Source of the DNA: JAWKVD01 sp041398225
GTDB taxonomy: Bacteria; Pseudomonadota; Alphaproteobacteria; Caulobacterales; Hyphomonadaceae
Reading direction: 5' to 3'
Length of the DNA: 64,000 nt
NCBI GenBank assembly: GCA_041398225.1
Contig: JAWKVD010000014.1
Coordinates: 40,074-104,073 of the forward strand
The notes under the pieces were generated by a model, which saw only the letters and a list, made by a program, of their open reading frames with translations, did not search any database and was not told where the DNA came from. Below, piece by piece: positions 54,185 through 63,353 of this stretch; the stretch's first letter is position 1; each line of letters starts with the position of its first letter. Made by a program: the position numbers and the translations under genes.

Positions 54185-55249
54185 ATGAGCGAGCGCGAAA
54201 CCGGCACGGCCAAAATCACGAGCAAAACCTCGGGCAAAACCTCGGGCAAAACCACGGGCAAGTCCGCGTCGAAGTCGACGGCGAACGAGCGGCCCGCGCC
54301 CGCGCGTAACGATGGGCGTCGCATCGACGCCTTTCTCGACACGTTGCGCGCCGAACGCGGCGCCGCCGACAACACCATCGAAGCCTATCGCCGCGACCTT
54401 GAAGACGCCTCGGGCTTTCTGGCCGGCGCGGGCGCAAGCCTTGTGGACGCGGGCGAGCGCGACCTGAGCCTCTACGTGCGCGACCTGAACGAGCGCGGCA
54501 TGAGCGACGCCACCATCGCGCGACGGCTTTCGGCGCTGCGCCGCTTCTATCGCTTCGAGATCGGCGACGGCGAACGCACCGACAATCCGACCTCGCGGCT
54601 GGACGGCCCGTCGCTGCGGCGCGACCCGCCCGACGTGCTCTCGCGCGAAGACGTGGCGCGCATGATCGAGGCGGCCAAAGGCGACAGCCCGATGGCGATC
54701 CGCCTGACCTGCCTGATCGAACTTCTGTACGGGGCCGGACTGCGCGCCAGCGAATGCTGCGACATGCCGCTTTCGGCCCTGCCCGCGCCGGGCGCCACGA
54801 CGCTGATCATTCGAGGCAAGGGCGACAAGGAACGCATCGCGCCGCTGGGCCGACCGGCGATGGCGGCGCTGAAGGCGTATCTTGAGGTGCGGCACGTTTT
54901 TCTGCCCAAGGGCGCGGTGCGCAAGACGGCCGAGCGCTTCGTGTTTCCCTCGTCGGGATCGGGCGGGCGGCTGACGCGCCGCCGCCTGGGGCAGTTGCTG
55001 GAGGACCTGGCGATCAGGGCGGGCGTCGACCACAACCGGGTGAAGCCGCACGCGCTGCGCCACGCCTTCGCGACGCACCTGCTGTCGGGCGGGGCAGATC
55101 TGCGCGCGGTGCAGCTGTTGCTGGGCCACGCCGACATCGCCACGACGCAGATCTACACCCATGTGGTGACCGACGAGCTGCGCGACCTTCTCGAAGCCGC
55201 GCACCCGCTGGCCAGGGGCTTCGCCGCGAAGACCCGCCCGGCGGCCTAG
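54185..55249 (+). CDS. xerD: tyrosine recombinase XerD
   Basis: XerD with XerC resolves chromosome dimers at dif. The 354-residue product has the SAM-like N-terminal domain (DNTIEAYRRDL) and the catalytic set: Arg in YGAGLRASE, Lys in IRGKGDKER, His/Arg in HALRHAFATHLL, His in LLGHADIATTQ and Tyr in IYTHV. It carries an unusual first 35 residues with a Lys-Thr-Ser-Gly repeat (TSGKTSGKTTGKS) encoded by tandem 12-base repeats. The neighbourhood with divergent aroK is typical of alphaproteobacteria, so it is the host enzyme rather than an island integrase. Confidence 0.94.
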   Translation: MSERETGTAKITSKTSGKTSGKTTGKSASKSTANERPAPARNDGRRIDAFLDTLRAERGAADNTIEAYRRDLEDASGFLAGAGASLVDAGERDLSLYVRDLNERGMSDATIARRLSALRRFYRFEIGDGERTDNPTSRLDGPSLRRDPPDVLSREDVARMIEAAKGDSPMAIRLTCLIELLYGAGLRASECCDMPLSALPAPGATTLIIRGKGDKERIAPLGRPAMAALKAYLEVRHVFLPKGAVRKTAERFVFPSSGSGGRLTRRRLGQLLEDLAIRAGVDHNRVKPHALRHAFATHLLSGGADLRAVQLLLGHADIATTQIYTHVVTDELRDLLEAAHPLARGFAAKTRPAA

Positions 55250-55258
55250 AGCGACCGC

Positions 55259-55690
55259 CTAAACCGGCAGGGTGAGCGCGCCGGTCTCCGGCTCGAGCGC
55301 GAAGAACGGATTGTGCGCCACCTCCCAGAGATGGCCGTCCGGATCGGCGAAATAGCCGGAATAACCGCCCCAGAAGACTTTCTCGCCCGCCTTCACCAGA
55401 CGCCCGCCGGCGGCCACGGCTTCGGCGAGGGTCTCGTCGACCTCCTCCTCGGAGCGGACATTGTGGGCGAGCGTGACGCCGGAAAATCCCGGCGGCGTGT
55501 TGGCGACCCCGGCGTCCTCGGCCAGCGCCGCGCGGCCGAACAGGCCCAGCGCGATGCCGCCGCCAAGCTGGAAGAAACTCACCGCGTCCTGGCTGGCCGA
55601 AGAGGCGCGAAAGCCCAGCCGCTCGTAGAAGGCGCGGGCGGCGGCGACGTCTGCGACGCCGAGCGTGATCAGCGAAATGCGCGGCTGCAT
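55259..55690 (-). CDS. VOC-family (glyoxalase-like) protein
   Basis: The 143-residue protein has the paired-module fold: ITLGVADVAAARAFYERLGFRAS, SFFQLGGGIALGLFGR, and FWGGYSGYFADPDGHLWEVAHNPFF, with the terminal Glu as a possible metal ligand. It is not closely similar to the VOC protein at 44863. The substrate is unknown. It is convergent with xerD, only nine bases away. Confidence 0.92.
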   Translation of the reverse strand: MQPRISLITLGVADVAAARAFYERLGFRASSASQDAVSFFQLGGGIALGLFGRAALAEDAGVANTPPGFSGVTLAHNVRSEEEVDETLAEAVAAGGRLVKAGEKVFWGGYSGYFADPDGHLWEVAHNPFFALEPETGALTLPV

Positions 55691-55849
55691 GGCGAACTCC
55701 TTCCTTCGGCTCTTTGGGTCTTTCCCCTGACGTTCCGGTGACGTTTTGGGGGGCTTTGCGGCGCCCCTGCGGACGTTGATCGCGGCGCGGGGCGCGGTCT
55801 AGTCTTCGCCGCATAAGAGAAGATCACAGAATGATCGGGGAGCGAAACC

Positions 55850-57565
55850 ATGTCCTTTCTGTACCTGCCGCGCCCGCGGCCGGGCCTGACCCGCCGCACC
55901 ATGATGGCGACCGCGCTCGCCGGCGGCTTTCTGACCGCCTGCCAGAAGACGGCCGGACCCGCCTCGGCGAACGGGGCTTCCGCGAGCGGCGTGGTCGAGA
56001 CCTCGGCCGGCAAGGTGTCCGGAACCGTCGAGAACGGCGTGCACGTGTTCAAGGGCGTGCCCTATGGCGCGACCACCGCGCCGCCGCGCCGCTTCATGCC
56101 GCCGCGCGCGCCCGATCCGTGGACCGGGGTGAAAGAGGCGACGGCGTTCGGACCGTGGTCGCCGCAGGGCGCATCGACCGCGCCCTTCCCGGCCCGCAAT
56201 GATCTGCCGCCGGACTTCCCGGACGAGCAGCAGCGCCGCCTGATCGTGAACCTGCCTTCGGGCACGGGTCCGGGCGAGGACTGCCTGGTGCTGAACGTGT
56301 GGAGCCCCGCGCTCGACGCCGGCAAGCGTCCGGTTCTGGTGTGGCTGCATGGCGGCGGCTTCTCCGCCGGGTCGGGCTCCTCGACCTGGTATGACGGAAC
56401 CAATCTCGCCAGGCGGCAGGACGTGGTGGTGGTGACCATCAATCACCGGCTGAACGTGTTCGGCTATCTTTATCTCGGCGATCTCGGCGGCGGCGAATAC
56501 GCGGACGCCTCCTCGGTCGGCATGCTCGACTGCGTGCAGGCGCTGCAATGGGTGAAGGACAATATCGACCGCTTCGGCGGCGACCCCTCGCGCGTGCTGA
56601 TCTTCGGCGAGTCCGGCGGCGCCCGGAAGACCTCGACGTTGATGGCGATGCCGCCGGCGGCTGGCTTGTTCAACCGCTGCGTGGTGCAGTCGGGCTCGCA
56701 GCTGACGCTGGACAAGCCCGAGGTGGCGATGGAGCGCACGGAGAAATTCCTCGCCGCGCTCGGCGTCGACAAGTCGAATGTCGGCGCGCTGCAGGACAAG
56801 TCGCTGGACGAATTGCTGGGCACCGTGGCCGGCGCGGTGGACGGCACGGGACAGTTCCGCCCGGTGACCGGCGCGCCCTCGACCCCGCGCGATCCGTTCT
56901 GGCCCGACGCGCCGGGCGTCTCGCGCGACATACCGATGATGATCGGATCGAACCGCACCGAACAGTCGGTCTTCCTGGGCGGCGACCCCGACATCGTCGG
57001 CATGACCGACGCCGAGCTGGTGCGGCGGCTCAGCGGCTGGGTCCCCGAGGCGCGCAAGGCAGACGTGATCGCCATGTACCGGCGCATCTATCCCGGCGTT
57101 CGCAATGACGAGCTGCTGTACATGGCCGGCACCGATCGCGGCTATTTCTACGATTCCACCGTGCAGGCGGCGCTGAAGTCGCAGCAGGCCGGCGCGCCAG
57201 CCTTCCACTACCAGTTCTATCGCGAGACGCCGGTGGAGAACGGGCGCTATCACGTGCCGCACGCATCGGAGATCCCGTTCGTGTTCGACAATCTCGACAA
57301 GGCGATCTCGATCGGCGGACAGCCCACGCCCGAGGCGCAGGCGCTGGCCGACCGGATGAGCGCGACCTGGGCCGAGTTCGCGCGCTCGGGCGATCCCAAC
57401 AACCCCGCGATCCCGGACTGGCCGGCCTATTCCGTTCCCAGACGCCCCTCGCTGGTGTTCGACACCGACATGCGCGTGGAGGACGACATTCGCCAGGAAC
57501 AGCGCCTGATGATGGAGACGATCGGCTCGCAGCAATTGCAGGGCCGCGAGATCGGCCCCGGCTAG
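55850..57565 (+). CDS. type-B carboxylesterase/lipase, Tat-exported lipoprotein
   Basis: The 571-residue product has a twin-arginine signal (LTRRTMMATALAGGF) ending in a lipobox-like LTAC, so it is likely a Tat lipoprotein. The cholinesterase-like fold shows FKGVPYGATTAPPRRF, the oxyanion LWLHGGGF-type motif (VWLHGGGFSAGSGS) and the nucleophile elbow IFGESGGARKTS. A late His lies in YHVPHASEIPFVFDN. It hydrolyses esters at the envelope; the natural substrate is unknown. Confidence 0.94.
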   Translation: MSFLYLPRPRPGLTRRTMMATALAGGFLTACQKTAGPASANGASASGVVETSAGKVSGTVENGVHVFKGVPYGATTAPPRRFMPPRAPDPWTGVKEATAFGPWSPQGASTAPFPARNDLPPDFPDEQQRRLIVNLPSGTGPGEDCLVLNVWSPALDAGKRPVLVWLHGGGFSAGSGSSTWYDGTNLARRQDVVVVTINHRLNVFGYLYLGDLGGGEYADASSVGMLDCVQALQWVKDNIDRFGGDPSRVLIFGESGGARKTSTLMAMPPAAGLFNRCVVQSGSQLTLDKPEVAMERTEKFLAALGVDKSNVGALQDKSLDELLGTVAGAVDGTGQFRPVTGAPSTPRDPFWPDAPGVSRDIPMMIGSNRTEQSVFLGGDPDIVGMTDAELVRRLSGWVPEARKADVIAMYRRIYPGVRNDELLYMAGTDRGYFYDSTVQAALKSQQAGAPAFHYQFYRETPVENGRYHVPHASEIPFVFDNLDKAISIGGQPTPEAQALADRMSATWAEFARSGDPNNPAIPDWPAYSVPRRPSLVFDTDMRVEDDIRQEQRLMMETIGSQQLQGREIGPG

Positions 57566-57614
57566 CCGGCGGGTGCGGGCGAAGCGGACGGCGAAACCGA
57601 CCGGAAAAAACAAC

Positions 57615-57637
57615 GGCCGGGGCGTGAAACCCCGGCC
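57615..57637 (+). terminator. terminator hairpin after the carboxylesterase gene
   Basis: GGCCGGGG (57615-57622) pairs with CCCCGGCC (57630-57637) around a seven-base loop, 50 bases after the stop. It is preceded by an A-run and followed by a T-containing tract, so it may work in both directions. Confidence 0.7.
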
Positions 57638-57791
57638 AGTATATTTGCACTATAGCAGAGATTCCGGATTTGTCTAGATCTTACAGCTTGAATTTGAAGG
57701 GTTTACTCTCGCGCTCGCGGGTGGGAAAGTTTCGCCCGTATCGACGGACGCCGCTTCCGGGCGGCGATAGGGCGTAGCGGGGTATTTCGGC

Positions 57792-60566
57792 ATGGAGCAT
57801 CAATCCGGCGTTTCGCTGCGGGATATCGTGCGCAATCCCACCCGCGGCGAGGAACTGGTGTTCAACGCCTATATGCGCGGCCAGGCCGCCGACCTCTACG
57901 AACTGAAGGGGCGCGACCGGCAGGTGCGCAGCTTCCTGCTCAACTGGATCGTGCTGGAATCGACGCCGCCGCGCACCGGCCTGCGGATCTTCAACGCCGT
58001 CATTCCGCACTACCTCGACTGGAAGTTCGCCAACTTCCCCGCGCCGCTGCGGTTTCAGAACTGCACCTTCCTGCGCAACATAGACCTCACCGAAGCGACG
58101 CTTGGCAGCGTCGTCTTCACCAAGGTCGACGTGCATTCGATCCGCATGTGGCGCACCAAGTTCGCCGGGCATGTCAGCATTCGCGAAACCGTCTGCGGCC
58201 CGAGGCCGGGCAGCCCGGACGACGAAAAGCTCTACGCCGCCAACGCCTATCGTCTCGATCTGCGCAACGCGCAGGTCGACGGCACGCTGGACCTGACCAA
58301 GCTGACGGTTCGCGGCGCGCCGCGACCGGCGAGGGGGTGGAACACACGCGACGCCTCCTATGCATGCCCGGCTCTCGACCTGTCGCGGGTGGAGGTCGAA
58401 GGCGACCTGTTGATCCGGGGCGCGACCTTCGCCGGCGAGGTGATGCTGCGCGGCGCGCAGGTCTCGGACAATCTGACGGTGCGCGGCGTGACCTTCCTCG
58501 ACGCCGAGACGGGCGCCGCGACCGCCGCCGCGCAACAGCCCGAGGAGATCATCGAGGAGGACGATCCGGCGCAGAACGCCGCGATGGCCGCCAGCAGCGC
58601 GGCGGCCGACCGGGTCGAGCAGGACAGCGACGAGGATCTCGCGGACGAAGCCAGCGCATCCGAACCCGCCCAGGACGAAACCCCGGAGGAGACGCCAGAG
58701 GAGACGCCCGCGCGCCTCGGCGCCGTCCTCCGCAACGAAGATGGCCCCGGCGTGGATGGCGAAGCCCGAGATGGCGAACGGGACGATCAGGAAACGGCGC
58801 GGGAAGACAAGCAACGGGCCGATCGCGATCACTGCCCGCTGAACGGCGACGGCGTGCGCGTAGGCGCCGACCTGTTTCTGCAGAATCTCGACTTCACCAG
58901 CACCCGCGAGCCCGCCCTGGCGCTGTTCCGCTGGGCCCGTGTCGGCGGCGACGTGAAGATCGAGACGTTCAAGCTGGGACCGGCCAGCCGCACCTGTCTC
59001 GTCAATATGGGTCGCGCGATCATCGCCGGCGAATTCCAGGTGGCGCGGTTCAAGACCGGCCCCGGCAACCAGCAGCTCAGCTATCCCGGACGGATCATCG
59101 CCAACGGGCTCAAGCTGGACAACACCGAGATCGGCGGCGACGTGCGTTTCTACGACGTGGCGATCGCCGATATCGGCTTCTGCGGGCTGGCGCTGACCGG
59201 CGCGCGCATCGCCCGCGATCTGTCCTTCGTGGCGACGCAGTGCGTCGTGCACAACGACCCGGGCAGCGGCCGTGTCGCCATGAACGCCGCGCGGGTGCAG
59301 GCCGGCGGCGAAGTCAGCATTTCGCAGAGATGCAAATTCGCCGGCCAGGTGACGTTTGAATCCGCGTCCTTCGGCGGCGGTCTCGAAATCTTCGGCGGAA
59401 CCTTCACGCGCGCCAGCGCGCGGCCGGCCCTCGTGCTCGACAAGATGAAAGCGGGCGGCGCGGTTCAGTTCAGCATGGAGCCGACCAGCGTGCCCGCGCC
59501 CTCCTATGGCGCGATCTACATCACCGGGGGGCTGAGCGCCCGCCAGCTTCACGCGCCCAACCTGGTGCTCGGTCGGGTGGAGTTCCGCCGCGATTCCGAA
59601 AAGCGCACCATCGACCTGTCCAGCGTGCGGATCGAGGACAAGCTCGACCTGTCGGGCCTGAAGATCGCCGGCGTCGGCGAGCCGATGCGGCTGAACCTGA
59701 AAGATACGAGCTGCAGCCTGCTTCTGCTCGATCCCAAGAACAGCCCGCTGACCAGGCCGCCCTCGCGCACGACCCCGACGCCGGAAGGCTTTTCGGGCAT
59801 CGGCCTCAACCGGATGCGGTTCGAGAGCCTGCAGACCAAGACGCTGGACGAGCGCGAACCGAACATCGTTCGCGCGGTGCTGGCCTTCCTCAACCAGAAC
59901 TGGTCGCGGCGCTTCAATCCGCAGCCCCACCGCAACATGGCCGCCGCGCTGAGGCGCTCGGGCCGGATCGCGGAAGCCGACAGCGTGCTGCGCGACCTTG
60001 AGGCGCGGCGCCGGAGCGCCGGGCAGATCAGCTTCGCCGCGGTTCCGATCCACTACGCCTACGGCGTGTTCGCGGGCTATGGCTTCTCGCTGTGGCGGGC
60101 CGCCGTGACGCTGGTCGCGACGCTGCTGCTGGCGTCGGGGCTGGCGCACCTCGCCTGGCGCGAGGGCGCGTTCGTGCCGAGGGACCCGGAGATCGTGCAG
60201 TCGGACAGCTGGCGCGCCTGCGTGGCCGAGCAGCCCGACCGCGCAACGCAGTGCTGGATGCAGGCCGACCCGGCGGTGAGCCGCGAATATCGCGGCTACA
60301 GCTCGATCTTCTACGCGCTCGACGTGGTGGTTCCGGTGGTCGAGTTCGGACAGGAGCAGCGCTGGACGGTGGCGCCGCGCGAACGCTCGCTCGGCGAACT
60401 CATGCGGCCCGGCGCATGGCTGCGTCAGGCCGACGATGGCGGTCTGAACCCGCCCAAGGGCGTGGGGCTGCTGTTCGAGACGCTGCAGCCGCTGTTCACC
60501 ATCTTCGGATGGATGCTGACGGCCTTCCTCGCCGCCGGCCTGACCCGCTCGCGCGGGGAGAGCTAG
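57792..60566 (+). CDS. large beta-solenoid-like membrane protein, unclassified
   Basis: The 924-residue product consists of many short strand repeats of the form A-x-I-x-x-D-L-x-F/L (for example LDLRNAQVDGTLDLTKLTV, VEVEGDLLIRGATFAGEVML and NVARVQ-like turns), recalling pentapeptide-repeat or bactofilin-like right-handed helices. A highly acidic, repetitive linker (about residues 237-347, with PEETPEETP) interrupts the repeats. The C-terminus has two strong membrane helices (about 760-790 and 892-919) around a conserved-looking loop GYSSIFYALDVVVPVVEFGQE. No signal peptide is visible. No exact family is recognised; it may be a membrane-anchored scaffold. Confidence 0.8.
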   Translation: MEHQSGVSLRDIVRNPTRGEELVFNAYMRGQAADLYELKGRDRQVRSFLLNWIVLESTPPRTGLRIFNAVIPHYLDWKFANFPAPLRFQNCTFLRNIDLTEATLGSVVFTKVDVHSIRMWRTKFAGHVSIRETVCGPRPGSPDDEKLYAANAYRLDLRNAQVDGTLDLTKLTVRGAPRPARGWNTRDASYACPALDLSRVEVEGDLLIRGATFAGEVMLRGAQVSDNLTVRGVTFLDAETGAATAAAQQPEEIIEEDDPAQNAAMAASSAAADRVEQDSDEDLADEASASEPAQDETPEETPEETPARLGAVLRNEDGPGVDGEARDGERDDQETAREDKQRADRDHCPLNGDGVRVGADLFLQNLDFTSTREPALALFRWARVGGDVKIETFKLGPASRTCLVNMGRAIIAGEFQVARFKTGPGNQQLSYPGRIIANGLKLDNTEIGGDVRFYDVAIADIGFCGLALTGARIARDLSFVATQCVVHNDPGSGRVAMNAARVQAGGEVSISQRCKFAGQVTFESASFGGGLEIFGGTFTRASARPALVLDKMKAGGAVQFSMEPTSVPAPSYGAIYITGGLSARQLHAPNLVLGRVEFRRDSEKRTIDLSSVRIEDKLDLSGLKIAGVGEPMRLNLKDTSCSLLLLDPKNSPLTRPPSRTTPTPEGFSGIGLNRMRFESLQTKTLDEREPNIVRAVLAFLNQNWSRRFNPQPHRNMAAALRRSGRIAEADSVLRDLEARRRSAGQISFAAVPIHYAYGVFAGYGFSLWRAAVTLVATLLLASGLAHLAWREGAFVPRDPEIVQSDSWRACVAEQPDRATQCWMQADPAVSREYRGYSSIFYALDVVVPVVEFGQEQRWTVAPRERSLGELMRPGAWLRQADDGGLNPPKGVGLLFETLQPLFTIFGWMLTAFLAAGLTRSRGES

Positions 60567-60595
60567 CGGACGAGAATACGGGCAGGAAAACGAAA

Positions 60596-60617
60596 GCGGG
60601 GCGCCGAAGCGCCCCGC
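60596..60617 (-). terminator. terminator after the P450 gene
   Basis: A nine-base-pair stem with a CGAA tetraloop (60596-60604 with 60609-60617) is followed on the minus strand by TTTCGTTTT. It lies 40 bases past the P450 stop and also 30 bases past the convergent solenoid gene. Confidence 0.75.
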
Positions 60618-60656
60618 CCTGTCTGTCTGCGTCGATCCTGGTTTTGGCCCGGAATT

Positions 60657-61979
60657 CTAGCCCGGAATCTCGACCATCATCTTCGTGTAGCCTTTCACGA
60701 AGGAGGACGGCAGGCGCTCGGGCTCTTCGAGCACGTTGATGGTCGGGAAGCGCGCGAAAATCTCCTCCCAGAGAATGCGCAGCTGAAGCTCGGCGAGGCG
60801 ATTGCCGACGCAGCGGTGGATGCCGTAGCCGAACGACAGGTGGCCGCGCACGCGCGGACGCTCGATCCAGAGTTCGTCGGGGCGGGTGTAATGATCTTCG
60901 TCGCGGTTGCCCGAGACGTACCACATCACCACTTTCTCGCCTTTCTTGATCGTCTTGCCGCCAAGCTCGACATCCTCCAGCGCCGTGCGGCGCATGTGGG
61001 CGAGCGGCGTCTGCCAGCGAATGACTTCCGACACCATGGACGGGATGAGCGCGGGATTGGCGCGCAGCCTCTTCATCTGGTCGGGCCACTTGTTCAGCGT
61101 ATAGAGGCTGCCCGTCATCGTGTTGCGGGTGGTGTCGTTGCCGCCGACGATCAGCAGGATGATGTTGCCGAGATATTCTTGCGGGTTCATGTCGCGCGTG
61201 TGCTCGCCATGGGCCAGCATCGAGACCAGATCGCCGCGCGGATCGGCGTTGACGCGCTCGTTCCACAACACGGTGAAGTAGTGCAGGCACTCCATGAGTT
61301 CCGTGCGCCACTGCTCCTCGCCGCCGGGGCAGATCTCCGGATTGGCGCTGCCGGTGGCCACGTCCGACCAGCGTGTGAGCTTGCGGCGGTCTTCGAACGG
61401 GAAGTCGAACAACGTGGCGAGCATCATCGTGGTGAGCTCGATCGAGACCGTGTCGACCCAGTCGAACGGTTTGTTGCGCGGCAGGCTGTCGAGCAGGTTC
61501 TGCGTGCGCGAACGGATCAGCGCCTCGAAGGATTTGAGATTGTCCGGCCCGACGATCGACTGCACCGTCTTGCGCTGCAGGTCGTGCTTGGGCGGGTCCA
61601 TGGCGATGAACATCGGCAGCGGCATGTCCTCGTCCTGATCGACGATGGTGATGCCGCCCTCGGAGGAGAACACGCCGTGCGAGGTGTCGACCTTCATGAT
61701 GTCGTCATAGCGCGTCACCGACCAGTAGGGGCCGTAGGGGCTGTCCGGGCAGTAGTGCACCGGGTCTTCCTTGCGCATGCGGGCGAAGCGGTCCCAGAAC
61801 GCGTCCTGGCGCCACAGCTCGGGATCGGTGATGTCGAGGGTCGCGAGATCGATCTCCGAAGCGGGCGGGATGACCGCATCGCGCGCATATCCGTCTTTTC
61901 GGAGCGCTTCGTCGGCGACGCCCGAAGACGAGGACTGCGACGAGGACGGGGCGTCCGCGGTTGTGGTTGTGTCCGCCAT
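60657..61979 (-). CDS. cytochrome P450, CYP153-like
   Basis: The 440-residue soluble P450 has the I-helix LIVGGNDTTRNT, the ExxR motif in VSEVIRWQTPL, and the heme-ligand loop HLSFGYGIHRCVGNRLAELQ. The sequence style, including MDPPKHDLQRKTVQ and the heme loop, resembles CYP153 alkane/fatty-acid omega-hydroxylases of marine alphaproteobacteria. Partner ferredoxin and reductase genes are not adjacent. GGAGG five bases before ATG 61979 fixes the start. Confidence 0.94.
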   Translation of the reverse strand: MADTTTTADAPSSSQSSSSGVADEALRKDGYARDAVIPPASEIDLATLDITDPELWRQDAFWDRFARMRKEDPVHYCPDSPYGPYWSVTRYDDIMKVDTSHGVFSSEGGITIVDQDEDMPLPMFIAMDPPKHDLQRKTVQSIVGPDNLKSFEALIRSRTQNLLDSLPRNKPFDWVDTVSIELTTMMLATLFDFPFEDRRKLTRWSDVATGSANPEICPGGEEQWRTELMECLHYFTVLWNERVNADPRGDLVSMLAHGEHTRDMNPQEYLGNIILLIVGGNDTTRNTMTGSLYTLNKWPDQMKRLRANPALIPSMVSEVIRWQTPLAHMRRTALEDVELGGKTIKKGEKVVMWYVSGNRDEDHYTRPDELWIERPRVRGHLSFGYGIHRCVGNRLAELQLRILWEEIFARFPTINVLEEPERLPSSFVKGYTKMMVEIPG

Positions 61980-62413
61980 CTGAACCTCCACGTAATGACG
62001 ATCCGCGCCATGCCGGACCGTTCATGTGATTGCGCAGAGCATAGCAGGAAGTGACGCAAGCGTCAGTCCTTCCTTAACGGCAGGCAGCAGTTGGCCGCAG
62101 CACGCGGCCGCGAAACCGGTCCGCGCAACCGCCGCGTCGTGGCCGGATCACCAGCCAGTTCGCGGCATGACTTGCGCGACAGACGACGCCCCGAATGACC
62201 GATTATGCACATGAGACGCAAAACGACTTTCCGGGAGTCCGGGATGTGCTAGACGGGAAAGACAAATTCCGGGGGGCCGGAGACGCCTCGCCTGAACCGG
62301 ACGCTGCAGGGCGCGCCGCTATCTGCGCCGACGCCTGTGTTCGGACGGGTCAAACGGACACGTGTTTGGGAAAACCCCGAAGTGAGCGGCCCCTAGCAAG
62401 CGGGATAATCCAC
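61980..62413. other. divergent intergenic region between P450 and glycosyltransferase genes
   Basis: No supported gene is seen. A hairpin AGGA..TGACGC-AA-GCGTCA..TCCT occurs at 62046-62070, about 70 bases upstream of the P450. The frame of the glycosyltransferase is open back to an ATG at 62195, but those 73 codons have no protein-like features. Both promoters probably lie here. Confidence 0.5.
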
Positions 62414-63160
62414 GTGTCCGAGCCGTATCACGACCTGACTGTCCTGATCCCATTCTACAACGAGGCCGGAAACATCCATCCGCTGCTGGCGGAAGTGCGC
62501 GCCGCCTATGACGGGCTGAACTACGAGGTCGTGTGCGTGAACGACGCTTCGGACGACGCCACGGCGGCCGAACTCGCCGACGCGCTGGCCGCCGATCCCG
62601 GCCATGTCCGCGTGCTGACGCATGTCGCGCGGCGCGGAAAATCGGCGGCGCTGTTCACCGGCCTGCGGATCGCGCGCGGCGACTGGGTGCAGCTTCTCGA
62701 CGGCGACGGGCAGAACGATCCGGCCGACGGCCGGCGGGTGTGGGACGAGGTGGCGCGAGCCGCCCCGGCCCGGCTCGGGGTGATCTGCGGCCGGCGCACC
62801 AGCCGGAACGACAGCGGCTTCAAATGGGTTCAATCGCGGGTCGCCAACGGCGTGCGCCGTTTCTGCCTGCGCGACGACGCCACCGACACCGGATGCGGCT
62901 TCAAACTGCTGCGCCGCCGCGCCTTCGAGGACCTGCCCTATTTCAGCGCCATGCATCGGTTTCTGCCGGCCCTGGTGAAGCGGGCGGGCTGGGAGGTTCG
63001 CGAGGAACCCGTCGCCGACCGCCAGCGGCTGCACGGCGTTTCGAAATACGGCTTCTTCGGACGGCTCGGAGCGGGCATGTTCGATCTGCTCGGGATGATC
63101 TGGCTGGTCAGGCGCGGCGGCTATGGCGTCGCGGTTGAATGGAACGATCCGCGCGCGTAG
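62414..63160 (+). CDS. family 2 glycosyltransferase (dolichol-phosphate mannosyltransferase-like)
   Basis: The 248-residue GT-A enzyme begins LTVLIPFYNEAGNIHPLL and has VVCVNDASDD, the DXD region QLLDGDGQNDPAD and a C-terminal acceptor-loop HGVSKYGFFGRLGAGMFDL. It has no clear C-terminal membrane pair, so it resembles DPM1-type enzymes that load a polyprenyl-phosphate carrier. The product would feed a membrane glycosyltransferase such as the next gene. A GTG start with GGGA upstream is preferred; ATG 62195 is possible. Confidence 0.88.
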   Translation: MSEPYHDLTVLIPFYNEAGNIHPLLAEVRAAYDGLNYEVVCVNDASDDATAAELADALAADPGHVRVLTHVARRGKSAALFTGLRIARGDWVQLLDGDGQNDPADGRRVWDEVARAAPARLGVICGRRTSRNDSGFKWVQSRVANGVRRFCLRDDATDTGCGFKLLRRRAFEDLPYFSAMHRFLPALVKRAGWEVREEPVADRQRLHGVSKYGFFGRLGAGMFDLLGMIWLVRRGGYGVAVEWNDPRA

Positions 63161-63353
63161 ATCACGCTCGGACCCGAGCGGGGAACGGACCCCGGACGAA
63201 GCCGGAACGCTTCGCCCCGCATACCGGTCCGGCTCCGGAATAGTCCGGCTCCTGTTGCGGGCCATGACCGGAAAGACCGGAACAGCCGCATCCGGGGGAT
63301 GATCGCGGCGAAAAATTGGTAGTGTCCGGTTGAGTGTGCCCGGAAGGAATGGC

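Noticed and set aside
54185..55249. Tyrosine recombinase as integrase of the AT-rich gene
   Set aside because: It has XerD length and motifs, host-like GC content and the usual aroK neighbourhood, so it is the housekeeping enzyme.
55799..57613. 604-codon open frame antisense to the carboxylesterase
   Set aside because: No recognisable motifs, and it fully overlaps a gene with a clear catalytic elbow.
57681..60149. 822-codon open frame antisense to the solenoid gene
   Set aside because: GC-rich codon bias in the sense gene removes stops on the opposite strand; the translation is Arg/His/Ala-rich with no domains.
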